DNA of 16,913 nucleotides from an uncultured Phascolarctobacterium sp. (GCA_905207485.1 CAJLLL010000042.1:1-16913); one strand, 5' to 3'. Shown: positions 7,222 through 14,802, counted from the stretch's first letter. Notes: generated by a model from the letters alone, not told the origin. Numbers and translations are program-made.

Positions 7222-7271
7222 AAAAACTGCACTTGCCTTTCTGTTTTATACAGATTGGAAGTGCAGTTTTT
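7222..7271. terminator. Bidirectional Rho-independent terminator between convergent genes
   Basis: Positions 7222-7234 pair perfectly with 7259-7271 (AAAAACTGCACTT arm, 13 bp) around a 24-nt loop that holds a small CTG/CAG pairing. The plus strand runs into TTTTTTGTTTT and the minus strand into TTTTTATTTTTAT, so it can end both the antiporter transcript and the zinc-ribbon transcript. It lies 11 nt after the antiporter stop and 4 nt from the zinc-ribbon stop. Confidence 0.9.
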
Positions 7272-7275
7272 TGTT

Positions 7276-7686
7276 TTAAAACCCGCCTAAAATACTGCTT
7301 ATAAGATAATAAACAACGCCAACTGCCGCAACCACAATAAACAACGGCATAAAGAAAATAAACAGCGCTATAAGAATGCAGATAATAAGCAAAATACCAA
7401 GCAGGCCACCGCCGCAGCCCATATTTTTTACATAAATTTTAGGGCCAGTTCTGCGGTTAGTTCCATATTCCTCACGGCGGTATTCATAACTTTCCCTGTA
7501 TTCGGGCGTGCGTCCGTTATTAGATGAACCAGTTTCTTCATAACCGCTTTCATCAATCGTTACGCCGTCAAAATCATCACGCTCACGCGGATTAAGGACA
7601 GTTGCTTCCTGTTCAAAACGGTAATGGCAGTAGGGGCATTCCTGAGTACCTTTTGATACTTCCCTGCCGCAAAAATTACATTTCAT
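7276..7686 (-). CDS. Zinc-ribbon protein with C-terminal membrane anchor
   Basis: A 136-residue protein of three parts. Residues 1-24 form a zinc ribbon with two CXXC knuckles (C3, C6 and C17, C20; MKCNFCGREV and ECPYCHYRF). Residues about 25-88 are a charged, Glu/Arg/Tyr-rich low-complexity linker, probably disordered. Residues about 92-134 are a glycine-rich turn (GCGGG) and then one long or two short membrane helices. The ribbon would face the cytoplasm or form a dimer contact. RBS AAAGGAG before the ATG. It is co-oriented with the 519-residue gene, whose stop is 13 nt upstream, and is followed at once by a terminator, so the two form an operon. Such zinc_ribbon_2-like proteins are common in Bacillota and mostly of unknown function; none is assigned here. 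Confidence 0.85.
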   Translation of the reverse strand: MKCNFCGREVSKGTQECPYCHYRFEQEATVLNPRERDDFDGVTIDESGYEETGSSNNGRTPEYRESYEYRREEYGTNRRTGPKIYVKNMGCGGGLLGILLIICILIALFIFFMPLFIVVAAVGVVYYLISSILGGF

Positions 7687-7699
7687 AAAATTCTCCTTT

Positions 7700-9259
7700 T
7701 TACATATGCGCGCTCATGAGCATTACAAGCAGGCCTTCTTCATTACTGTAACGAGGGTCATGTTCTTCTACACGTAAAGCCTGCTGCACCTTTTCTGCAA
7801 CCTGCCTCATCTGCTCTAATTCCATGCCGCAAAATCCGGCTATATGTTCATCAAAAAAGGTATAAGCGCCGTTGAGCTTAATAAAAGTATAAATTATACC
7901 TGCTGCCCACTGGCTTTCACTATATTTTTCATCAACTGTACCGGCAGCCTGTAAATCGCACCACATCTGCGTTGCCAATCTTACATCGGCAACCGAAAAA
8001 TAATTTTTCAGCATGATGTTTTTTAAAATACCGGCAACTAAAGTCGTATCGCTGTAAGGCGCAGCGGAATATTTTGTCTGTTCCGTATAATTATTAAAGT
8101 TTCTGTGTGCTATGCCTGCCGCATATAAAAACACCATGTTGCGCAGCACCATAGGGTAATTAGCGCTGAACCACTTCCATGTAGGCTGTTTTTGCTGTAC
8201 GCTGACCCATTTATAAGTGCGTTTTAAAGTATCGCGCAAAAACAGGGCATTAACACGTTCAATTTTATAACCGCGGACATTATCGGTAAGCATATTGCCA
8301 TTATAAAAAATATGCCCTATAAACAGCATGTCCGTTGTATCAAAATCATCATTTAACGGTAAATTAAGCTGATAAGTTTCACCGCTTAAAAAGTCACGGC
8401 AGTAGTAGGCGCCTTCATCCGTAAAACCTTCTACCGTAAAAATTACCAAACGTGCCGAAATAAATTCCTGTAAAATATCGCTGTTGCGTTTTGCGAATTC
8501 AGCATCATAATTGCTTCCATTTTTGCAGCATACAGCATTATAAAAATACTCCAACGGGTGCATATCGCGCAGCATCAGGCGGTAATCCAGCAAAAAGTAA
8601 TCCCAAAATGAATGTATGGCTTCTTCCCTGCTTTTGGCAGATTCGTTAAGCGCATTGCCAAAAACGCCATGATACAGCACCGAAGCACGTTCCAAATCAA
8701 CACTAAACCTGCTGTCTGTAAAAAATTCGTGCATTGCAGCATAAATTTCCTGCATGCGTTCACCAACATTTAAAAATATTTTGTTGGAAACATCTGGCAC
8801 CGTATGGCGGGTACGTTCTTTATGCCCGTCAGCAAAACTGCCGTCCGGGTTAATAATGTGCATTGTACCGCCTTGCAAAAGTCTGGCGGCCGCCTCCAAA
8901 GGAGCCCCGGCATCAGAAATTACCTTTTTCTTTTGCAGATAAGCGTAAAGCCTGCCGCATGTTTCCAGAAAATATTTTGTATGTTCATAATCGGCTTCAA
9001 ATTCCGATACATTGCGTCCGCACCATGCAACGCAATCAACAAAATCATCAGCACTCATATCACCTAAAAGCAGTTCCGTATTGCCAAGGTACAGGCACAG
9101 CATTGTAAGCTGGTCCCAAACGTCATACAGTTCTTCCGGCGTTTTGCCCTGCCATGCTTCCATGCGCAAAAAACCGTCTGCATATTCACGGCGCAGCAGA
9201 AAATTCCATCCCGGGTCATGCCCGTAAAAATCTTCCACCAAATCGTAAACATTGTCCAT
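7700..9259 (-). CDS. Conserved-looking protein of unknown function, 519 residues
   Basis: I do not recognise this protein by name. It has no signal peptide or membrane helix and is rich in Tyr, Phe, Trp and Met, mostly helical by composition. Around residues 215-320 there is a run like the middle of some SEC-C-associated proteins: a WDYFLLDYRL/PLEYFYN segment, then a helical stretch, then a small beta module containing YYCRDFLSGETYQL and DMLFIGHIFYNG. That resemblance is inference from memory, and no SEC-C cysteine motif is seen at the C-terminus. The N-terminal 90 residues contain many acidic and aromatic residues (WDQLTMLCLYLGN). The ATG at 9259 has an AGAGG 13 nt upstream, rather far, but no better start is visible. 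It has its own strong promoter and sits in one operon with the zinc-ribbon membrane protein. Long intact frame with codon use like its neighbours supports a real gene. Confidence 0.85.
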   Translation of the reverse strand: MDNVYDLVEDFYGHDPGWNFLLRREYADGFLRMEAWQGKTPEELYDVWDQLTMLCLYLGNTELLLGDMSADDFVDCVAWCGRNVSEFEADYEHTKYFLETCGRLYAYLQKKKVISDAGAPLEAAARLLQGGTMHIINPDGSFADGHKERTRHTVPDVSNKIFLNVGERMQEIYAAMHEFFTDSRFSVDLERASVLYHGVFGNALNESAKSREEAIHSFWDYFLLDYRLMLRDMHPLEYFYNAVCCKNGSNYDAEFAKRNSDILQEFISARLVIFTVEGFTDEGAYYCRDFLSGETYQLNLPLNDDFDTTDMLFIGHIFYNGNMLTDNVRGYKIERVNALFLRDTLKRTYKWVSVQQKQPTWKWFSANYPMVLRNMVFLYAAGIAHRNFNNYTEQTKYSAAPYSDTTLVAGILKNIMLKNYFSVADVRLATQMWCDLQAAGTVDEKYSESQWAAGIIYTFIKLNGAYTFFDEHIAGFCGMELEQMRQVAEKVQQALRVEEHDPRYSNEEGLLVMLMSAHM

Positions 9260-9291
9260 GTTCTATAAAATACCTCTTTCTGTGATAGCTT

Positions 9292-9321
9292 ATTATATCA
9301 TATCCAAATTGCCGCTTACAA
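9292..9321 (-). promoter_or_regulatory. Extended -10 promoter of the 519-residue protein gene
   Basis: Minus strand -35 TTGTAA (9316-9321), an 18-nt spacer and -10 TATAAT (9292-9297) preceded by TGA, giving the extended TGnTATAAT form. Start expected near 9285, about 25 nt before the start codon. Confidence 0.68.
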
Positions 9322-9335
9322 CAACGACGGCATCT

Positions 9336-9364
9336 ATAAAAAAGAACGGCTTTGCAGCCGCTCT
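9336..9364 (-). terminator. Rho-independent terminator of the ylbF-murB operon
   Basis: A hairpin of 9343-9351 with 9356-9364 (AGAGCGGCT / AGCCGTTCT on the minus strand, one G-U pair) and a GCAA loop, followed on the minus strand by TTTTTTATAG. It lies 15 nt past the murB stop codon. Confidence 0.85.
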
Positions 9365-9379
9365 CCGTAAATTAATGTT

Positions 9380-10297
9380 TTATTCTTCACCGATAACAAG
9401 AACTTCCGGATGAAGTTCAACTCCGGCTTTTTCCATTATTACCCTGCGTACATCCGCAATAAGCTGCAAAACATCTGCTGCCGTAGCATTGCCGCGGTTA
9501 ACAACAAATCCTGCATGCTTTTCGGATACCTGCGCTCCGCCTACGGTATAGCCTTTCAGTCCGGCCTGTTCTATAAGCGTTCCGGCAAAATATCCCGGCG
9601 GACGTTTAAACATGCTTCCTGCACTCGGCAGTTCCAACGGCTGCTTGCTGATACGCCTGCTGCTGAAATCATCCATCATCGCTTTAATGGCATCTTTATC
9701 GCCGGGCTGCATTTTAAGGCAAACTTCGGTAATAATATAACCGCTCTGCTGTAAGCTGGTTTTACGGTAACCAAACTGTAAATCTTCCGCAGTCAGCGTA
9801 AAGGCCTTGCCTTCCATATCCATAACCTGCACACTGCTTACAACGCATTTCATTTCACCATTGTAAGCGCCTGCATTCATGTAAACAGCGCCGCCAATAC
9901 TGCCAGGAATGCCAACGGCAAATTCCATGCCGCTTAAACCGCATTCCCACGCCTTGCGTGATGCCAAAGCCAAAGAATATCCTGCTCCAAAATACAGGCA
10001 TTCTCCTTCCTGACGGAAGTTTTTCAGTGCATTGCCCAACTGGATGACAAGCCCGCGGATACCTTTATCGCGGACCAAAACATTGCTGCCGTTGCCCAAA
10101 ACCGTTACTGGCACATTATATTCGCGCGCAGCAGCAAGAACATAGGCAAGGCCGGCAGCATCCTGCGGCTGTACCAAAACATCAGCAGGACCGCCAATTT
10201 TAAAAGACGTATGTTTTTTCATCGGCTCGGCGCAATAAACATGCCCGGGCATTTTCTGTTTTAAAACTTCAGCTAACTGATTAACGGAATTATTCAC
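9380..10297 (-). CDS. murB: UDP-N-acetylenolpyruvoylglucosamine reductase
   Basis: A cytoplasmic FAD enzyme that reduces UDP-GlcNAc-enolpyruvate with NADPH to UDP-N-acetylmuramate, the second committed step of peptidoglycan precursor synthesis. 305 residues, type II (short) MurB. FAD-binding motifs: SFKIGGPADV (31-40), GNGSNVLVRDKGIRG (68-82), and GIPGSIGGAVYMNAGAYNGE (129-148). FGYRKTSL (175-182) carries the substrate-binding Arg178. The catalytic serine is Ser228 in PSAGSMFKRP, and Glu298 in LHPEV is the second proton donor. The GTG start at 10297 is 8 nt from AAAGGA and overlaps the end of ylbF by 8 nt, so translation of the two is coupled. It is the distal gene of a two-gene operon closed by a terminator; there are no other mur genes in the window. 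Confidence 0.97.
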   Translation of the reverse strand: MNNSVNQLAEVLKQKMPGHVYCAEPMKKHTSFKIGGPADVLVQPQDAAGLAYVLAAAREYNVPVTVLGNGSNVLVRDKGIRGLVIQLGNALKNFRQEGECLYFGAGYSLALASRKAWECGLSGMEFAVGIPGSIGGAVYMNAGAYNGEMKCVVSSVQVMDMEGKAFTLTAEDLQFGYRKTSLQQSGYIITEVCLKMQPGDKDAIKAMMDDFSSRRISKQPLELPSAGSMFKRPPGYFAGTLIEQAGLKGYTVGGAQVSEKHAGFVVNRGNATAADVLQLIADVRRVIMEKAGVELHPEVLVIGEE

Positions 10298-10628
10298 CGA
10301 CAGCTTCCTTTACTACATCATTAATGGTTTTGGTAATATCTGCCATCATCATCTGAAAACGCATAAATGCGTGCAGATATTCCATTGCAGCCGGATTAAG
10401 GCTTAACAAAGAAGAAAGTTTTTGCAGTTTTTCTTCTTTTTCCTTATCAACTTCCTGTTTCTGATATTTGGCAAGTTCAATTTCAGAACTTAATTTAATA
10501 AAATCATTGGCAAGTTCTTCAGCCTGAGCGTCTTTTTTCAGCACTGCCCTTGCTTCTGCCAATTTTTTAAATTCATGGCTTTCTTTTAATGCTTTTGCCA
10601 AATCGTTAGCGCAATCGTAAACGTTCAT
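10290..10628 (-). CDS. YlbF-family protein (Com_YlbF domain)
   Basis: A 112-residue, fully alpha-helical, charged cytoplasmic protein of the YlbF/YmcA/YheA family: an N-terminal MNVYDCANDLAKALKESHEFKKL, a coiled-coil-like centre with KKDAQAEELANDFIKLSSEIE and KEKEEKLQKLSSLLSLNP, and a C-terminal helix MRFQMMMADITKTINDVV typical of the family. In Bacillus subtilis, YlbF acts with YmcA and YaaT on RNase Y-dependent mRNA processing, competence and biofilm control. Which paralogue this one matches cannot be settled here, so I give no symbol. Strong RBS (GAGGTGAT) 5 nt before the ATG. It overlaps murB by 8 nt. Transcription probably starts from a promoter with an extended -10, whose -35 is embedded in a perfect inverted repeat. 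Confidence 0.92.
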   Translation of the reverse strand: MNVYDCANDLAKALKESHEFKKLAEARAVLKKDAQAEELANDFIKLSSEIELAKYQKQEVDKEKEEKLQKLSSLLSLNPAAMEYLHAFMRFQMMMADITKTINDVVKEAVGE

Positions 10629-10666
10629 TTATATCACCTCATAAATTATTATGTATTTTCGTAACT

Positions 10667-10694
10667 ATTATAACACATTTACAGATACTGTAAA
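10667..10694 (-). promoter_or_regulatory. Promoter of the ylbF-murB operon
   Basis: Minus strand -35 TTTACA (10689-10694), a 16-nt spacer and -10 TATAAT (10667-10672), with TGT just upstream making an extended -10. Start expected near 10660, about 30 nt before the ylbF ATG. The -35 lies within the inverted repeat at 10676-10696. Confidence 0.72.
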
Positions 10695-10696
10695 TG
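10676..10696. promoter_or_regulatory. Perfect 21-bp inverted repeat over the ylbF -35 box, candidate operator
   Basis: Two 9-nt arms (CATTTACAG and CTGTAAATG) separated by 3 nt are perfect reverse complements. The repeat covers the -35 box and part of the spacer of the ylbF-murB promoter and starts 5 nt after the stop codon of the dipeptidase gene. It lacks a U-tract, so a repressor-binding site is more likely than a terminator. The binding protein is not known. Confidence 0.6.
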
Positions 10697-10701
10697 CCCT
10701 G

Positions 10702-11733
10702 CTATGGTTTTACATTTAAATGGGCATATGCATTTATATCACCGTAATCAAAATGCCACCATTCAACATCACTGGCATTAAAACCAGCCATCTGCATATT
10801 AGCGCGCAATAAATCACGCTGGTAACGCTGCAATTCCGTACCGCCTGCAAAAGATGCATACTGGCGTACAGAAGGTTCATCAAATCCGCTGATCATTTCT
10901 ACAGGTTCTCCTGTTGCCAGATAATACAAGCTTACGTCAACGCTGCGCCCGGTATTATGGCTGAAACCAACTTCCGGAGCAGGAAGCATATTTTTATTTT
11001 CCAACGGCAGCGCATCATAAGCAAGTTTTGAAACTGACCACGGACGGTAAGCCTCCCACACAAGCAGTCCGTAACCGTAAGGCGCAAGCCTCAGCTGAAC
11101 AGCATTCAATGCCGCAGCAGCTTCAACATCTAAAAATGCGCGTTTATCATCCGCCAGCGGCTGACCGAAACAATTATCTGCCGATGCGTATTGCAAATCG
11201 AGTTTTATCCCCGGCACCGCCTGCTGCAAATCAACAAGCTGTGCCTGTTTTCCCGTGCCAAGCTGAGCAGGCATTACAGCAGAAGCGGCAGCAGTCTTAA
11301 GTTCCTGCCAGTTTCCGGTTACATTAAAGCGGAAAGGCCTGCCATTTTCACCTGAAAAAAAACGGCGGCTATAGCGGTTGCCTCCTACAGTGCAGCTTAC
11401 ACCATACCCTTCGCGGCTGCGTTCAATCCGCACAGCAGCATCCAAATGGTTTAAAGGCCCGCTTTCGTTAATTGTATAAGAATCAAAATGTTCTTTATAT
11501 AATGGATAAATATTGGAACCAGCAAAAGTGTAATCCTTCTGACCAAAGCGGTATACAAGTTCTACATTGCCTTTATTTTCGCGTAATAAAAACAGCTCAC
11601 CGTTGCCGTAGTACATGCCCAAAATATATTTTAAATCTTTCGGACAGTCTTTAGGCTCAAATGCAGGTGCAGCAAACGCAGTACCGACAAGCCATAAAAG
11701 ACAGAGCATTATACTTAAAATTCTGTACATCAT
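10702..11733 (-). CDS. Secreted VanX/DdpX-type D-alanyl-D-alanine dipeptidase (peptidase M15D) with extra N-terminal domain
   Basis: A zinc dipeptidase that splits D-Ala-D-Ala. The C-terminal catalytic domain, residues about 165-343, begins with the VanX-like IKLDLQYASADNCFG (176-190). It has all expected residues: Arg230 in EAYRP, zinc ligands His259 and Asp266 in SHNTGRSVDVSL, catalytic Glu324 and zinc ligand His327 in EWWHF. Spacings match VanX (H-x6-D and E-x2-H). Residues 1-22 form a signal peptide, likely cut after AFA or AA, so the enzyme acts outside the cytoplasm, as do periplasmic dipeptidases used in wall recycling. Residues about 25-160 are an additional beta-rich domain I do not recognise. 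The ATG at 11733 overlaps the upstream amidase gene by 4 nt (ATGA), with GGAG 8 nt before it. It is the last gene of the two-component operon. Not evidence of vancomycin resistance, since vanH and vanA are absent. Confidence 0.93.
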   Translation of the reverse strand: MMYRILSIMLCLLWLVGTAFAAPAFEPKDCPKDLKYILGMYYGNGELFLLRENKGNVELVYRFGQKDYTFAGSNIYPLYKEHFDSYTINESGPLNHLDAAVRIERSREGYGVSCTVGGNRYSRRFFSGENGRPFRFNVTGNWQELKTAAASAVMPAQLGTGKQAQLVDLQQAVPGIKLDLQYASADNCFGQPLADDKRAFLDVEAAAALNAVQLRLAPYGYGLLVWEAYRPWSVSKLAYDALPLENKNMLPAPEVGFSHNTGRSVDVSLYYLATGEPVEMISGFDEPSVRQYASFAGGTELQRYQRDLLRANMQMAGFNASDVEWWHFDYGDINAYAHLNVKP

Positions 11734-12509
11734 TTTATCAACTCCGGCCTTACATCATTTAAAACATTCATATATTCATTAGCTTTTTCAACCAGCCCCA
11801 AGTCAATATCGCAATAAATTATTTCCTCTTCGCTTCCGCCAACGGCAAGCACTTCGCCAAACGGGCTTATTACAGCTGAATGCCCATAAAACTTTTGGTC
11901 ATGGAATTTACCGGTACAATTTACACCGACGATAAAAGTATGGTTTTCCAACGCACGGGCTTTAATGAACAAGTCCCAGATAGACCCGCGAATTTCAGGC
12001 CATTCCGCAGGCACAAAAATGATTTTTGCACCTTGCATAGCCATATGACGAAACAATTCCGGAAAGCGCAAATCGTAACATATAGCAGATGCACAGGTAA
12101 TTCCTTCCAAACTGTATGTATCGAAATCATTTCCGGGCTGGAAAAAGCGCTGTTCATTGAACATGCTGAACAAATGCACCTTGCTGTAGCAAAAAACAAT
12201 TTCTCCGTTTTTATCAATAATAACGGAAGTATTATAAACTTTGCCATCACCTTTGCGAAGCGGAATTGAACCCGCTACGATAGCGCAACTGTTTTCTGCG
12301 GCAATCCTGCGCAATTCGTTGATAACTTCACCATTCAATGTATCGGCTTCCTTACTTAAATGGCCCAAAGAATAGCCTGTAGTCCATATTTCCGGTAATA
12401 CGGCAATATCACTTTCAGGCGCAGCTTGCCGCAGCAGTTCGTAAGCCTTCTGCACATTTCCGGCTTTATTTTTTTCCAAAACTTCCATTTGCACCAATGC
12501 AATTTTCAA
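11730..12509 (-). CDS. Carbon-nitrogen hydrolase (nitrilase superfamily amidase, omega-amidase/YafV-like)
   Basis: A 259-residue cytoplasmic amidase. The nitrilase-superfamily catalytic triad is complete: Glu40 in VLPEIWTTGY, Lys110 in YSKVHLF and Cys144 in SAICYDLRFPELFR. The CYDLRFPE form and the length suit the Nit2/omega-amidase/YafV branch, which hydrolyses alpha-keto acid amides such as alpha-ketoglutaramate or 2-oxosuccinamate; the exact substrate is inference. Translation starts at a TTG (12509) with GGGGTG 7 nt upstream, and the protein begins MKIALVQMEV as expected for the family. It lies 18 nt after the sensor kinase stop and overlaps the dipeptidase gene by 4 nt, so it belongs to the two-component operon. 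Why an amidase should share a transcript with an envelope sensor is unclear. Confidence 0.93.
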   Translation of the reverse strand: MKIALVQMEVLEKNKAGNVQKAYELLRQAAPESDIAVLPEIWTTGYSLGHLSKEADTLNGEVINELRRIAAENSCAIVAGSIPLRKGDGKVYNTSVIIDKNGEIVFCYSKVHLFSMFNEQRFFQPGNDFDTYSLEGITCASAICYDLRFPELFRHMAMQGAKIIFVPAEWPEIRGSIWDLFIKARALENHTFIVGVNCTGKFHDQKFYGHSAVISPFGEVLAVGGSEEEIIYCDIDLGLVEKANEYMNVLNDVRPELIK

Positions 12510-12527
12510 CGCTTTTCACCCCATTTA

Positions 12528-14066
12528 TCAATCAGTTATAACCTTGTCTTTAGGAAAAGTAATTTCAAACTTTGTTCCTTCACCCATTTTGCTGAATACT
12601 TGTACCGTTGCTCCGTGAACGCGGATAATTTCGCGTGCTATAGCCAAACCAAGCCCAGTACCGGGCACATTGCGTGAATGCGATTTATCAACTTTGTAAA
12701 AACGTTCCCAAATAAACGGCAAATCTTCTTCCGGTATTCCCGGTCCCTGGTCAGAAATTGTCAGTTTTACGCTGCCGTCCTCCAAAAGCTCGGTCAAAAA
12801 TGTTATCGTGCCGTTTTCGGGGGTATATTTCAGTGCATTATCACCTATTATAAGCACAAGCTGCACCATTTGGTCGCCCTGTCCCATAATCTGAATTTTT
12901 TCATCTACATGCACTAACAATTTAATGTTCCGTTCTACGGCGTTCACCATCAATTTTTCTGCAACATTGCGTACAATAGCGCCAAGCGGCAGCGGCTGCA
13001 TTTTGGCAGGCGGCAGTTTTTCGGCAGCCTGCATGCGGCTGATGTCCAAAAGTTCGCGAATCATACGTTCAAGGCGCATGGTTTCTTCGTTAATCAAAAG
13101 ACGGTAACGCTGAATCATTTCCTTGTCGGTAACTGTACCATCGCTGATAGCCTCATTATATCCGCGTATAATGGTCAAAGGCGTGCGCAGTTCATGTGAT
13201 ACATTGGCGACAAAATCGCGGCGTATTTTTTCGGCACGTTCGGTTTTAGCAACAAACTCGCTCAAATCATTGCCCAAAGCATTCAATGCCCTGCCCAAAT
13301 CCGCCACTTCATCTTCGCCGTGCACTTCTACTTTTCGGGTATAATCACCGGCAGCAATAGCCATAGCACTGTCTTTCATTAAAACAAGCGGCTTAATCAT
13401 GGTTTTGGCAAGACTGCGCACCATAAACATGCTTAAAATCAATGCTAAAATTGCCACAATAGAAGTATAAATATAAATATCACGCAAAAAGCCGTCAAAG
13501 CCGCTTAAAGGCTGAGCCAGCAAAATTGCACCGCGTGCATTGCTGCCGGATTTGCCGTACGGCACGCCCACAAGCATTACCTGTTCTTTATAATACGGAT
13601 GGTAAATTTGCGATTGTACAGATTTACCACTGTATACATCTTTTAAAATGCTTATAACTTTGGCATCCAGTTTGCCGCTTTTTATTTCCCTGGAAATTTC
13701 GGCAGCCGAACCTTCCATCATTGTTAAATCTTTAATGCCGGGTTTGGTGCCGTCCATTTTATAATCTGTATTTATATTGGATGCCGCAAGCAGTTCATAC
13801 TTATCGTCAAACAGCCAAATGCGTGCGCCAACCAGCCTGTCAACAGCAAATACATAACGGTTCAGTGTTTCACGGCTGTTGTTGAACTCCATAAAATATT
13901 CAACCGTTGCCGCCATTTCGTTGCCTTTTTGTGCCAGCTCCTGCTCATTGGTCTTAAAAAAATAATCGGCGATAAGATAGGAAATACCTGCCGTAACGCC
14001 GACTACTATAACCATTATCAGAGCCATGAAGCTGTACATCAGCCTTGAGCTCAATGATTTGTTCAT
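12528..14066 (-). CDS. Membrane sensor histidine kinase (HAMP, HisKA, HATPase_c)
   Basis: A 512-residue sensor kinase. First membrane helix about 10-34; an extracytoplasmic sensor domain about 35-195, mixed alpha/beta with ARIWLFDDKYELLAAS, suggesting a PAS/Cache-like fold; second membrane helix about 197-216; HAMP about 217-272; HisKA with the phospho-acceptor His291 in FVANVSHELRTPLT; ATPase with N-box Asn410 (GDNALKYTPENG), G1 (DQGPGIPEED, 439-448), F-box (FIWERFYKVD) and G2 (GTGLGLAIARE, 469-479). All catalytic motifs are intact. The layout matches the WalK/PhoR/ResE-like group of Bacillota; the signal it senses cannot be told. Its ATG overlaps the stop of the response regulator by 4 nt (ATGA), so the pair is translationally coupled. 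Downstream in the operon are an amidase and a secreted D-Ala-D-Ala dipeptidase, hinting at an envelope or periplasmic cue. Confidence 0.96.
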   Translation of the reverse strand: MNKSLSSRLMYSFMALIMVIVVGVTAGISYLIADYFFKTNEQELAQKGNEMAATVEYFMEFNNSRETLNRYVFAVDRLVGARIWLFDDKYELLAASNINTDYKMDGTKPGIKDLTMMEGSAAEISREIKSGKLDAKVISILKDVYSGKSVQSQIYHPYYKEQVMLVGVPYGKSGSNARGAILLAQPLSGFDGFLRDIYIYTSIVAILALILSMFMVRSLAKTMIKPLVLMKDSAMAIAAGDYTRKVEVHGEDEVADLGRALNALGNDLSEFVAKTERAEKIRRDFVANVSHELRTPLTIIRGYNEAISDGTVTDKEMIQRYRLLINEETMRLERMIRELLDISRMQAAEKLPPAKMQPLPLGAIVRNVAEKLMVNAVERNIKLLVHVDEKIQIMGQGDQMVQLVLIIGDNALKYTPENGTITFLTELLEDGSVKLTISDQGPGIPEEDLPFIWERFYKVDKSHSRNVPGTGLGLAIAREIIRVHGATVQVFSKMGEGTKFEITFPKDKVITD

Positions 14067-14770
14067 TTTTTGTCTTTAACCTCAAACTTATAGCCTACGC
14101 CCCAAATTGTCGTAATATCCCATTCTGAATCTTCGGGAATATTAAGTTTTTGCCTGATGCGTTTAATGTGCGTATCAACAGTACGGGTATCACCATAATA
14201 GGAATAGCCCCAAATAGTTTCCAAAAGCTGGTTGCGCGAAAACGCTTTGCCAGGATTGGATGCCAGGCACCACAAAAGTTCCATTTCTTTTGCTGTAAAA
14301 GTCATCTTATTGCCAAAAGCAATAACCTGGTATTTTTCCATATCAATGCTGAGGCCTTTATATTCGATATGAGAACGGCCTGCATCGTCTTCTTTTTTTA
14401 CCATTGAACTTCTGCGCAGAACCGCTTTCACCCTTGCAAGAACTTCGCGATTGTTGAACGGTTTGGTAATATAATCATCTGCGCCTATTTCAAGCCCTAA
14501 AATGCGGTCATCGTCATCATCTTTTGCAGTCAGCATAATAATGGGAATATCGCTCATTTTACGAACCTGTTTGCAAACTTCGAGTCCATCCATCACAGGC
14601 ATCATAATATCCAGAATGATAATATCCGGCTTTTCGGACTGCACTTTTAAAATGGCTTCTGCGCCATCGGCAGCTTCAATAACTTCAAAGCCATCTTTTT
14701 CAAAATAAATTTTTAATATTTCCCTAATCGGTGCTTCATCGTCAGCAATAAGTACTTTTTGTTTATCCAT
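14063..14770 (-). CDS. OmpR/PhoB-family response regulator
   Basis: A two-component response regulator, 235 residues from the chosen start. Receiver domain, residues 1-120: acidic pocket Asp10/Asp11 (VLIADDEAP), phospho-acceptor Asp54 (IILDIMMPVMDG), the switch Thr in IIMLTAKDD, and Lys in DDYITKPF. After a linker comes the winged-helix DNA-binding domain, about 130-233, with TAKEMELLWCLASNPGKAFSRNQLLETIWG and the recognition region TRTVDTHIKRIRQKL, then GVGYKF. I take the ATG at 14770 because GGTGAT lies just upstream and the protein starts MDKQKVLIADDE as usual; an in-frame ATG at 14785 has no ribosome site. First gene of a four-gene operon with the sensor kinase it surely partners. Tandem repeats in place of a -35 box upstream suggest autoregulation. 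Confidence 0.96.
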   Translation of the reverse strand: MDKQKVLIADDEAPIREILKIYFEKDGFEVIEAADGAEAILKVQSEKPDIIILDIMMPVMDGLEVCKQVRKMSDIPIIMLTAKDDDDDRILGLEIGADDYITKPFNNREVLARVKAVLRRSSMVKKEDDAGRSHIEYKGLSIDMEKYQVIAFGNKMTFTAKEMELLWCLASNPGKAFSRNQLLETIWGYSYYGDTRTVDTHIKRIRQKLNIPEDSEWDITTIWGVGYKFEVKDKK

Positions 14771-14802
14771 ATAAATCACCGCCATTAACTGTTATTAGCA
14801 AT

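Noticed and set aside
10676..10696. Inverted repeat read as a terminator of the dipeptidase gene
   Set aside because: It follows the stop codon closely but is A/T-rich and is followed by TGTTATAATAG rather than a U-run, while it fits exactly over a -35 box. A minor role in 3'-end formation is not excluded.
10702..11733. Vancomycin resistance gene vanX
   Set aside because: The enzyme carries a signal peptide and an extra domain, and no vanH or vanA ligase gene is nearby; VanX of resistance clusters is cytoplasmic.
14770..14785. Upstream in-frame ATG of the response regulator (14785)
   Set aside because: No ribosome site precedes it, and the GGTGAT that serves the ATG at 14770 lies within the extra codons.
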